Below, in pieces: positions 43,101 through 48,269 of a DNA stretch of 64,000 nucleotides. Position 1 is the first letter of the stretch. Each line of letters starts with the position of its first letter. This DNA comes from Patella vulgata (lineage: Eukaryota; Mollusca; Gastropoda; Patellidae), in contig NC_065882.2 in the NCBI RefSeq assembly GCF_932274485.2, positions 60,363,431 through 60,427,430 on the forward strand. Reading direction: 5' to 3'. A program made the translations under genes and the position numbers. The notes beneath the pieces were generated by a model, which ran no database searches, was not told the DNA's origin, and saw only the letters and a program-made list of their open reading frames with translations.

Positions 43101-43840
43101 AAACCACTACCCCGATGACTCGACTGGTAGCCCGTGGACCCGAGGCTAGGTTCTAACTTCCCTAGCGTGCGTTAGTAATCATCACCAGACAACATTTGTG
43201 GCTTACGCAACATTTGAAATAATACATGTAGACTCTTTTTAATGTAAGAGTGCATTCGGAAATTTGAAACTAAAACGAAAAGTATATTATTTACGATTGA
43301 GATTATTGTTTCTTAATCTGCATTACGTATCTTTTACATTTTCAGGTAAACCTCGTGGTGAACTACCCACCACAAGATGGCGTATTAGAGAAGAGAATAT
43401 CTCGTCGTCCAATCAGAAAGATTCTAACCGGAAGCACGTGCTCTTCGAGATCAAGTAGCTTACGGTTTTCACGTTCAAGTAACGCAAGTTTAAAATCATC
43501 TAATACTTCTAATTATTCGTTAAAAAGAAAAGAAAACGCAAAAAAGGAAATGATCGGATTAAAAGAGATTCCTGTTATTCAGTTGTCAAATGACGATCAC
43601 CATGATAACCAACTGAACGGTCAAATTCAAAATACGAAACATCGGAAAGCCATAATGGATTTCACGCTAAGTATTCCAACCACAATACAGGAAGAGAGTT
43701 CTCGGTCTCGAGCATCAAGCCCGTTTCAAAATCCCTCCATCGCTTGCATACAGGAAGAGTTGTCAGAGAAATTTGACACAGCTGCCACCGTGGAGGACAG
43801 TGCTGCTAGTGACGTCGATAGATTAGGTGCATTCGTTTGA
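3987..43840 (+). CDS. Class A peptide GPCR gene with alternative 5' halves and alternative C-terminal tails (whole gene span)
   Basis: A rhodopsin-family receptor expected at the plasma membrane. Coding exons are 3987-4124 plus 8824-9019 (set A) or 24675-24939 (set B), then 41302-41397, then 41899-42602 (short tail) or 41899-42581 joined to 43346-43840 (long tail). All junctions are GT-AG and keep frame, predicting 377 (A-short), 354 (B-short), 535 (A-long) and 512 (B-long) residues. Seen directly: GN in TM1, NLxxADxA in TM2, TM3 Cys in EFMCKM, DRL in place of DRY, ECL2 Cys in YFCHEDW, CWLP in TM6 and NPILY in TM7. The loop cysteines and CxEDWP resemble the orexin/allatotropin, NPFF/QRFP and trissin receptor branch of peptide receptors. 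The ligand cannot be assigned by reading. No TM3-TM7 exon lies between sets A and B, so sharing of the 3' exons is inferred rather than two complete genes. Confidence 0.85.
4302..4497 (-). mobile_element. SINE family 1, 5'-truncated copy
   Basis: Reverse-strand copy of the SINE seen complete at 31560. Flanked by a 12-bp target duplication GGTGTAATTTGT at 4290-4301 and 4498-4509. It lacks the tRNA-like head. It lies in the intron between GPCR exons A1 and A2. Confidence 0.8.
4860..5370. repeat. Element dense in TTCGTA/TACGAA-type short repeats
   Basis: Roughly twenty short TCGTA, TACGA, TTCGTGG or ACGATT motifs occur in both orientations in about 500 bp. The segment CCACGATTTCAATCGTA with AATCGTGA and GGAACCT recurs at 25740-25800, so this is a dispersed repeat. 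Such subterminal arrays are known as transposase-binding sites in several DNA transposon families. The family is not identified. Confidence 0.5.
5370..6630. other. Intron sequence without recognised features
   Basis: Apart from a small GGCCTTTCGGGCCAACGGCC palindrome near 5660, I see no coding, RNA or repeat structure. Confidence 0.4.
6640..7460. repeat. Degenerate tandem repeat ending in CA-rich tracts and a GTCCACAT hairpin
   Basis: Units with GGTATAAGGAATACGTATG, then AAGTTTCAAGACGATCAGTT and CGACCTGTAGGCGACA, recur near 6655, 6846, 6967, 7090 and 7297. CACACA tracts and the terminal hairpin TACGTCCACAT..ATGTGGACGTATAAAAA follow at 7408-7442. The same hairpin closes the arrays at 17045 and 62100. 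Probably an old retroposon family. The 115-codon minus-strand open frame here (6650-6997) is a by-product. Confidence 0.6.
7460..8750. other. Intron upstream of exon A2, no recognised features
   Basis: AT-rich, with an AT microsatellite near 7685. No splice-supported coding sequence was found. Confidence 0.4.
8824..9019 (+). CDS. GPCR exon A2: TM1 and start of TM2, set A
   Basis: Acceptor TTTACTTCTTTAAG ends at 8823 and donor GTAAGT starts at 9020. The exon is 196 nt, phase 0 in and phase 1 out. It reads VLDEFEDDAIQ, then a hydrophobic TM1 with LYIPIFLLAILGN, then the ICL1/TM2 start MTNLLLVNLTMADLA. The Asn in LGN and the Asp in MAD are the conserved TM1 and TM2 positions of class A receptors. 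The outgoing phase matches the acceptor at 41301, where the split codon becomes Val (ADLA-V-CIVCIP). Over 49 aligned residues about 21 are identical to exon B (my own count), consistent with an old exon duplication. Confidence 0.85.
9020..13920. other. Long intron with scattered old repeats
   Basis: No TM3-TM7 coding exon for set A is present. A duplicated unit of about 134 bp occurs at 10180-10440 (GCTGAACAA..TTCC near 10182 and 10317). Two related repeat copies lie at about 11690-11950 and 13190-13460 (CAGTCCGTCCGTCC or AGTCCGTCTATCCG, then ATATAAAACTTTATAC-type sequence). A 120-codon plus-strand frame at 9869-10231 has no coding support. Confidence 0.4.
13939..14334 (-). mobile_element. 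SINE family 2, full-length tRNA-derived copy
   Basis: On the minus strand the 5' end reads like a tRNA: A-box-like GTGGCTAAGTGGGTAAGACG and B-box-like GTGTTCGATCCC. The tail ends AAACCCCATTTCATTT. An 11-bp target duplication TCAACTCAACG lies at 13928-13938 and 14335-14345. An internal 29-bp tandem duplication is at about 14050-14108. It was inserted into the open frame described next. Confidence 0.82.
14335..15225 (+). pseudogene. Retroelement-like open-frame remnant (fossil, family uncertain)
   Basis: A hydrophilic, Arg/Gln/Asn-rich frame of about 180 codons without an initiating ATG runs to about 14876, starting with a 30-bp tandem duplication (about 14344-14403). A second coding-like segment at about 15002-15223 contains LEEWGYANNRTLLHLVKTG. 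This pattern recalls gag- or ORF1-like proteins of invertebrate retroelements, but I cannot name the family. It looks broken and old. A SINE is inserted at its left part. Confidence 0.4.
15225..15470. repeat. Copy of the dispersed GGTCCACAA-type repeat
   Basis: Contains AGGGCCATAACTCTGGCAGT, GCCTCTAGAGCATCCACAAG and a GACGGATGGACGGG end. Matching pieces occur near 59145 and 62115-62255. Confidence 0.55.
15600..17065 (+). repeat. Tandem array of ~334-bp units with GGAC microsatellite and terminal hairpin
   Basis: GGTCCGATATGCGCGAATAT recurs at 16041, 16375 and 16708, so the period is about 334 bp. Each unit also contains GTGACCTCTATAGGGTCCAC and TTTCAAGTTTCAACAAAAT. The right end is (GGAC)n at 16985, GACAGGGGCGACAGCATAAT, and the hairpin TACGTCCACAT..ATGTGGGCGTATAAAAA. 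Open frames of about 60 codons inside it are copies of one another and not genes. Confidence 0.8.
17070..17840. other. AT-rich spacer before the Ty3-type fossil
   Basis: TTATGTATCA(C/T)AT occurs twice near 17300 and 17340. No clear LTR boundary or primer-binding site was recognised. Confidence 0.35.
17850..20280 (+). mobile_element. Broken Ty3/gypsy-type LTR retroelement (fossil)
   Basis: Recognisable parts are a gag-like segment (about 18060-18860; KYARFVPSSDEREVDKYF), a protease-like segment (about 19000-19320; SLPMDGVNLIFGNDLAGEK), an integrase-like segment (about 19780-20170), and a short RNase H-end-like motif (about 20210-20270; VEHIPGKFNIIPDAIS). The reverse transcriptase core is not recognised, and the RNase H-like piece lies on the unexpected side of the integrase-like piece, so the copy is internally rearranged. 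It is clearly non-functional with many breaks and looks old. No flanking LTR pair was found. Confidence 0.75.
20383..21003 (-). CDS. Unidentified open frame of about 207 codons
   Basis: Open between an upstream stop at 21006-21004 and a stop at the 20383 end. Much longer than other unexplained frames in this AT-rich window. No start ATG lies near its beginning; the first in-frame ATG is in SSMLRGKRSG. A possible acceptor (TTCTGTTTGGTAG) just precedes it, so it could be a terminal exon. The product has a hydrophobic Ile/Phe-rich middle (IIIRLISFVITS) and a C-terminal part with HCGSYLINHPSLQVIFVRKP. I recognise no family. It lies directly right of the Ty3-type fossil in the opposite direction, so an exon, an old gene fragment and a remnant of another element are all possible. 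Confidence 0.35.
   Translation of the reverse strand, partial: TNCLELHYFNDAFKYVCYNVVISSMLRGKRSGWTINGLKYYKSPKRNVQMKNITMDSVIPSRFRIQAYLGIVRDTLFKSSLLRYQPIIRYICYDFFCNQIIIRLISFVITSKMTLTKFLANRRETSLSISHVPFKITLQLKFLNGDNYHCGSYLINHPSLQVIFVRKPKHNISYLIDNNTCSYGNEIDLYVLVDKCHVGECWKLEL
21004..22215. other. Spacer with CCAAT-like and E-box-like sites
   Basis: On the minus strand CACGTG and CCAATCAGAGG lie near 21620-21580, upstream of the 20383-21003 frame. They may be chance. No exon was found. Confidence 0.25.
22251..22413. repeat. Foldback (hairpin) element
   Basis: Arms of about 75-80 bp. GAGGTTATGCTGGGGAAAGA on the left pairs with CTTCTCCAGCATAACCGAAG on the right, and the centre is GAGGCCGGCAGGCC. Pairing is imperfect but extensive. 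Confidence 0.75.
22420..24650. other. Intron/upstream region of exon B, no recognised gene
   Basis: AT-rich. No splice-supported coding sequence. A TATATA-type stretch near 22745 and the region just before 24657 could hold the set B promoter or noncoding exon, but neither is convincing. Confidence 0.35.
24675..24939 (+). CDS. GPCR exon B: alternative N-terminus, TM1 and start of TM2
   Basis: ATG at 24675 has an in-frame TAA at 24669, so this start is well defined. A possible acceptor (AACAATTTCAG) ends at 24657, suggesting an upstream noncoding exon. The 89 codons encode an N-terminus with two sequons (NIS, NDS), TM1 with LYLPVFLIGVVGNAS, then SVTNLYLSNMAVADFA. The donor GTAAGC starts at 24940 in phase 1, identical to exon A2, and joins 41302 in frame. 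It is the functional equivalent of A1 plus A2 in a single exon. It could instead be a 5' part of a separate receptor, but no other TM3-TM7 coding sequence lies between it and 41302. Confidence 0.88.
26145..26265 (-). mobile_element. SINE family 1, degenerate fragment
   Basis: Contains ACACAAACTAGGTCATTT, ACGTAGGGATCTTTAGCAGT and GGTAGGCGACCACTCC in the order of the reverse-strand SINE tail. Diverged, with missing parts. Confidence 0.6.
28270..29490 (-). repeat. Diverged copies of the 334-bp-array repeat
   Basis: Reverse-strand matches (AAAGACCTCGGTTCCTTTCG, GAGCCTCTAGAGGTCACAAT) occur near 28290-28420, 28820-28880 and 29130-29165. The 110-codon plus-strand frame at 29159-29491 lies in this material. 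Confidence 0.6.
30158..30839. mobile_element. Inverted-repeat element with GGGCAGACG ends
   Basis: Begins GGGCAGACGAGCGTACGG and ends ATATACCCGTCTGCCC. A third copy of the end motif, CGCTCGTCTGCCC, sits inside at 30297-30309, as if a short 152-bp version (30158-30309) were embedded. CGCC/GGCG-rich subterminal sequence contrasts with the AT-rich flanks. No transposase frame; family unknown. Confidence 0.6.
31560..31832 (+). mobile_element. SINE family 1, full-length tRNA-derived copy
   Basis: A-box-like TGGCTGAATGG at 31570 and B-box GGTTTCGAATCC at 31632. A conserved body follows (GTGACAAGGAGTAGGGTCGC, CCTCCCACTGCTAAAGACCC) and the tail ends in a TCTC run. An 11-bp target duplication TTGTTTCACTA lies at 31549-31559 and 31833-31843. 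This is the reference copy of the window. Confidence 0.9.
31845..33840. other. Intron sequence, nothing recognised
   Basis: AT-rich. A 67-codon plus-strand frame at 32847-33050 has no domain or splice support. Confidence 0.4.
33854..34038. mobile_element. Short TIR element carrying CCCTAA repeats
   Basis: Inverted ends: ATCTAAATATTAAGGCCATC on the left and GTGGCTTTAATATTTAGAT on the right, extending to TTTCGTCA. The centre holds several CCCTAA/CCTAACCC units. The target duplication was not resolved. Confidence 0.6.
34040..36730. other. Intron sequence, nothing recognised
   Basis: A C-run lies near 34310. No coding or RNA structure was seen. Confidence 0.4.
36736..37350 (+). repeat. Dispersed element E, uninterrupted copy
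   Basis: Matches, in reverse complement, 46705-47128, 47519-47698 and 47942-47968. Shared stretches include GTCTAGATACCAATTTTAGA, GGTGTGAAGCATAGGACC and CCTTTCGGATAAGCCTCTGT. It contains an intact (TA)n tract near 36950 where the other copy has an insertion. No protein-coding capacity is seen. Confidence 0.75.
37350..41300. other. Last part of the GPCR intron, nothing recognised
   Basis: Several 60-100 codon open frames (e.g. 37520-37780, 37946-38254) have no family resemblance or splice support. A SINE family 1 tail fragment lies near 40638-40675. Confidence 0.4.
41302..41397 (+). CDS. GPCR shared exon: end of TM2, ECL1, start of TM3
   Basis: A 96-nt exon between acceptor ATATTTATTTCAG (ends 41301) and donor GTATGT (41398), phase 1 in and phase 1 out. 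It reads CIVCIPMAVGQAVYSVWIYG, then EFMCKMTAFLQ. The Trp in ECL1 and the Cys at the extracellular end of TM3 (disulfide partner of the ECL2 Cys) are standard class A features. It is too short to stand out as an open frame and was found by continuing the phase-1 ends of exons A2 and B. Confidence 0.9.
41899..42602 (+). CDS. GPCR shared exon: TM3 to TM7 with short C-terminus
   Basis: Acceptor TACTATTTTGCAG ends at 41898; the first codon (Gly) is split with the previous exon. The exon encodes VTVCASIFTIAVLSLDRLL (TM3, DRL for DRY), TM4, ECL2 with sequon NES and YFCHEDWPS, TM5, a basic ICL3 of about 35 residues, TM6 with CWLPYY, and TM7 with SALNPILYF. Helix 8 follows, with Cys in WIQCNKY as a possible palmitoylation site. 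Read through, it stops at 42600-42602 after QETPVSSQTK. The sequence ACGCCAGTAAGT contains a consensus donor at 42582, in phase 0, giving the alternative long tail (next exon at 43346). Confidence 0.95.
42603..43345 (+). other. Alternative intron / short-isoform 3' UTR
   Basis: Intron if the donor at 42582 is used, otherwise 3' UTR of the short receptor. No strong poly(A) signal was noted. Confidence 0.5.
43346..43840 (+). CDS. GPCR alternative last exon: long Ser-rich cytoplasmic tail
   Basis: Acceptor CTTTTACATTTTCAG ends at 43345. From there phase 0 is open for 164 codons to TGA at 43838-43840. It joins in frame to the donor at 42582 (QETP then VNLVVNYPPQ). The tail is hydrophilic, with basic and Ser clusters (TCSSRSSSLRFSRSS) followed by acidic and Ser/Thr stretches, a composition suited to GRK and arrestin phosphorylation in long-tailed GPCRs. 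It ends DRLGAFV, only a weak match to a class II PDZ ligand. The long open frame, acceptor and phase match support real coding. Expression of both tails is inferred. Confidence 0.8.
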   Translation, partial: VNLVVNYPPQDGVLEKRISRRPIRKILTGSTCSSRSSSLRFSRSSNASLKSSNTSNYSLKRKENAKKEMIGLKEIPVIQLSNDDHHDNQLNGQIQNTKHRKAIMDFTLSIPTTIQEESSRSRASSPFQNPSIACIQEELSEKFDTAATVEDSAASDVDRLGAFV

Positions 43841-43847
43841 ACGGTGT

Positions 43848-43853
43848 AATAAA
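43848..43853 (+). promoter_or_regulatory. Candidate poly(A) signal of the long-tail GPCR transcript
   Basis: Canonical AATAAA about 8 nt after the long-tail stop codon. The 3' UTR would be unusually short, and a further A/T-rich downstream site is possible. Confidence 0.35.
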
Positions 43854-44120
43854 TCAGTGCGTTCAATAATGGTTGCAGACTGAAAACTTCACAGTGATGG
43901 TCGTTTCCAGTTACAGAGAAGACAATCATTGACAAAGTCGAAAATTAATATTTATTGATAAAAATGTTAATTGCAAAATAGCCGAGTTGAGGTGCTAAAT
44001 TAAATCAACTGTAAAACGAAGTAACATAACTGGAAACAACAACGTTAAACTACAACAACTCTCCGGAAATTTAACACAATAATATTTCAAATAGCTTCTT
44101 TTGTCCGTATACATTTACTA

Positions 44121-44395
44121 CAATAACCCATATCGATTTGTATCAGCCCACAGTAAACGGTGTTGATTTTTGTCTACCCACATTAAACCATATCGGTTTG
44201 TATTGGACAGTAGTAACCCATATCATTTGTACCCTCTCCCATGATAAACCATGTCGACCTGTAACCACCCCCAGTATACCATATCGATTTGTATTGACTC
44301 CCAATAAACCATATCAATTTGTATAGAACTACATTAATTCCTAGTTATTTGTATTTGCCTATAGAAACCATATCGATCTGCACAGGGCTATTCTA
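44121..44395. repeat. Degenerate minisatellite, unit about 34 bp
   Basis: Repeated TAAACCATATCGATTTGTA-type core, about eight copies with variable spacers. The same core forms the array at 46368-46510. Confidence 0.75.
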
Positions 44396-44399
44396 CATT

Positions 44400-46360
44400 A
44401 CAGTAAAATTACTGTCTGTTCCAAGAGATACTCCGACATTAAAATTCCTCGCCATGTCTTCAGTATTTAATTTAAAAGATCAAAACTTGGTGACATGCCC
44501 GAAATTATTACCCCCTTGAGCTCTTCGTCAAGCCTTAACGCCTAGAAGTTTGATAAAATCCACTATTTTCTTGTAAATTTCATATATTTCGACATTGTTT
44601 CATTCTCAGAACATAAACATTACGAGTGCACCTGCGTAAAAGACTTGCATTTCGTGTAAAGGGTAGACAGGGACCTCCAAATCAGTTACATTCGGTAAGA
44701 AATATTTAGTGAAGGAAAATTTGCCCGTTTGTTTTGCGACAGTAACACGGGTTTCACACCGTGAAGCTTGTGTTAAACACTACTGTTTTTTGGTCGGATT
44801 AATATTATGTTCTGTTTCCACTTGCTTATTTCGCAGAAACTGCTCATTAAGCCACTCAGGTTTTGAGAGCAAGGTCTGAAAATGTGACATTTGTTATACA
44901 CATTTTATTGGTTTTCAAAAGTAAATAGTTTCTGCGATCGGCTGTAAATAAATACAAATGTATTAAAAATATATTTATCAAAATTTTCTCCATTTGGCGA
45001 TACAGTTTGTAGCGTATAAACTAAATAATAATTATCGATTGACACATAATCAACGGCATAGAATACATGTTGGCACTAACTATAATAATTATTGATACAA
45101 AATATTATATCATCGCAATTTAGCTGATATACATGTATATCTGGATAGCCCTCGTAAATAAGCAGAGCAAAGCGGGAACCGATTTCGTAATCTGTTTTCC
45201 CGTAAATGTTATTGAACTTTTTCATTAGTTGATATTTGTATTCGAAACATTTATATATACGTAGGGCTGATGATATATAAGAAAAACTAAAAATCCATGA
45301 ATTTTTGCCATTTTCGAAAAATAGGCAATATGGTTCTATGTTCATGACATTTGCACCATTTGATGCCTAATGCGACTGTTCATTATTGTAACATTCTTGT
45401 CACTAGATATGACGTCATTTTGGCAAAACTTGTACCTTCAAACTTTATTAAACAAATTGTAATGCAAATGTACCTGTTTCTTTATATTTAAATTTTAAAT
45501 ATTTATTTCACTCATCGAAAAGCACAGATCAATGCGAACATAGATATCAAAAGATAGTTTATAATATAACTTGATGCAATTGCCCAAAAGTACCTTTTTT
45601 ACGTTTTGTCCAACACATCTATAGTGATTTTGAAAAAAAACCCCTATATTTTCAACCCTTAAAGCGAACATTTTTTTCTAAAGAGTGTTATTTGATACCC
45701 TTTAATAATACTGTTCACTAATTTCCTTTAGGTAATATTGTATAGATATACGATCAAGCACATATCACAAAATAATTTCTTACTTTAACCATTATTGCCA
45801 AGAAATGACCGATTTCGCATTGGTCACTTTGTAAGGGTTCCACACGTCATGGCCATTTCGCATAAATTTTTAACCGGTGTATCATGCTCCTGTGGGAATA
45901 TGTTGGACGCCTATAGCCTTCTTCCAAATTTCCATCCCGTATCAGTTCAGGATAAAATTTGTATGTAGTTTATATCAATATCAAACGCTACAGCCATCGG
46001 GGCCAATTAAATATTCAAGTCAGTTGGACAAACAACTGTGGTCTTAGATCCCGTATAAACATGTGATATTCTACTGGGTAGAAACAACTTCCTTAACATC
46101 CAATTAGGACGGTACTCAAAGCCATGCCAACACCCCCAGCCCTCTTCGACTATTCCAGATAAAAGGTCAAACATGGCTTAAATGTTCAGTAGCGCGATGT
46201 GAAAAAAACACGATTTTTCAAGAGAGAGAGAGAGAGACTATATAGCTTCATCGGAAATTGGTTCCCTCGTGTAAGAAAGTAGTGGTATGGCAATTAAAGA
46301 TATTAAAAATTGAAGAAATGGCAAGCAATTTTCTTGTCGTAGTGTCACTTGGAACAGACA
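44400..46360. other. Intergenic, nothing recognised
   Basis: AT-rich with small A-runs and a GA microsatellite near 46222. No gene is supported. Confidence 0.4.
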
Positions 46361-46367
46361 GAAAGTA

Positions 46368-46512
46368 TCGATGTTTACAGTCTACAGTAAACCACGTCGA
46401 TATGTAAAGACCTTTAGTAAACTATATCGATTTGTAACAGTATACAGTAAACCATATCGATTTGTAGCGGTATACAGTAAACCATATCGATTTGTAACGG
46501 TATACAGTATCG
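46368..46512. repeat. Minisatellite, unit about 31 bp
   Basis: Near-identical units with ATACAGTAAACCATATCGAT and TTTGTAACGGT, about four to five copies. Same core as 44121-44395. Confidence 0.8.
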
Positions 46513-47128
46513 ACCTACAATATAATAATTATTGTTGCGCATGTGTTAATCTCCGTGCTGTTTTTGTTATTTAATAAAAAAATATTTCTATACATATTAT
46601 TAAAAGATGAAATTTTTATCCATACACTGTCATGGTCCCATGATTGATTGTGTTTGGCCGTAAAGAATGTTGTTCTTATAAGAATACAAAGAGTAGGATT
46701 TAAATTTAACAAAGATAGTCATGCAAAGCGTTGAAATACTCCCACACAGCAGCTATGTCTCGAAAACATTTTATCCATAGACACAGAGGCTTTTCCGAAA
46801 GGAAAACTTAGATATTGACCAAACTTGATAAGGCGCAATTTTAAACAAATCTAATCTCTGCCTGTCTATCGTGTTCACAAGCGTTTCTATAAACATAATA
46901 TATCACTGGGACAGAAAGTCTTACAATTTTAAAATTCAACAGGGTTCAACCTCTCTGATCCCAATGCTTCACAATAAATTGGACATTCAATTGGAATAAT
47001 CCTCTAAAGGTCCTATGCTTCACACCAAATTTGAAAACGAATAATCTCTATCAAGCTAGCAAGGATGTCGGTAAAGAGGAGCCGGGATGGTGTGGGTGGC
47101 TCCGGAACAGAAGGTCGCTGAATATATA

Positions 47129-47516
47129 CTCTTAATAAAAGTAGGGGATATTCAGAAACAATACAAAACTGTGGAAATGCACTGCTGTTTTGATTAGAGG
47201 TAACCAGTGTATGTTAATAACAGACCAGTTGCCTAAACATTTCATATGGGCGGCTTATCGAAGTAAACATGGATAGATAAACCAGCACGCGACAGTTTTC
47301 ATCAACCCTTCCATGAAGTGCCAAATTTGACAATAAACCCCTCCCACGTGTATGGCGCTATTACGTGTCTCATGTGCAGCTCAGTGGTTCTGTTGGGGCG
47401 ACAAGTTCTTCATCTGTGAACATACTCTCAAAGCATGTCAAATGTCCATAACTATTTATCATATGGCAACCTGCATAGCTATTTGCATTTCAATATCCCC
47501 TACTCTTTTTGAAGAG
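47129..47516. mobile_element. MITE with TA target duplication, complete copy 2
   Basis: Ends are inverted: CTCTTAATAAAAGTAGGGGA on the left and, reverse-complemented, CTCTTCAAAAAGAGTAGGGG on the right. Flanked by TA inside the (TA)n tract of element E. Its right part matches 75-320. Tc1/mariner-like by target choice (inference). No transposase, and the 76-codon frame at 47352-47582 is not a gene. Confidence 0.8.
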
Positions 47517-47698
47517 TATATATATAGGGTTCATCCTCTCATGACCAAATTTCATGGTAAGAAACGCGTTATTCTTCACTAAATTGCTATATATTTCAAA
47601 ATACCTTTTGGACACACGATTTTTGATAGAACTGTGCTTTTAAATAGCCCGGACGTCTTCTAATCCAGGCAAATTGTGTCTTTATTGTATATCTTCAG

Positions 47699-47933
47699 CA
47701 TAGGCGTACGGGGAAATTTTTGACTGGGGGGGGGGGGGGGCGGAGGTGGTTGGTATAAAATGATAATAAATTTGCTGTTAAATTGGACACATTCAAGAAC
47801 ACAATATTTTTTTTATACAACTTTTACAAAGTACAATTGTGTGCCCAAATTTTCCTAGCATTTGGTGCCCAAAATGGGGGGGGGGGGGGGCGGTCGACCC
47901 CCCAGCCCCCCCCCCCCAGCTCGTACGCCTATG
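47699..47933. mobile_element. hAT-like MITE with 8-bp target duplication
   Basis: 235 bp with perfect 12-bp inverted ends CATAGGCGTACG. The 8-bp direct repeat ATCTTCAG flanks it at 47691-47698 and 47934-47941. The interior has long G and C runs near both ends. The TSD length points to the hAT superfamily. Confidence 0.82.
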
Positions 47934-47975
47934 ATCTTCAGGTTCATTCTAAAATTGGTATCTAGACTGTTAACG

Positions 47976-48261
47976 CGGGTGGGGGGATGTAGGTGGCCGA
48001 ACGGTAAGCGTGTGCACGTTGTGTCATAAGGTCTCTCATTGAGTCAACTGCCGTGGTTTCGATTCCCCAGTTGTACGTGACAAGGCGTAGGGTCGCCTGT
48101 CCAACCTCGTGGGTTTTCTCCGGGTCCCCCGGTTTCCTCCCACTGCTAAAGACCCCTACGCGCAAGCGAATTATTGAAATAAAATTGAACCATTATGTTA
48201 ATCCCGAAATGACCTGGTTTGTGTCGAGTGGACGTTAAACCCCATCCCCCTCCTCTCTCTG
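47976..48261 (+). mobile_element. SINE family 1, full-length copy
   Basis: Head GTAGGTGGCCGAACGG, B-box-like GGTTTCGATTCC and the shared body and tail. GTTAACG at 47969-47975 and 48262-48268 is a 7-bp target duplication. Confidence 0.82.
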
Positions 48262-48269
48262 GTTAACGT

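Larger units (their letters stand above)
46705..47968 (-). repeat. Dispersed element E, reverse copy with two nested insertions
   Basis: Reverse complement of 36736-37350, split by a TA-type MITE at 47129-47516 and by a hAT-like MITE at 47699-47933. E-derived parts are 46705-47128, 47517-47698 and 47942-47968. Confidence 0.8.
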
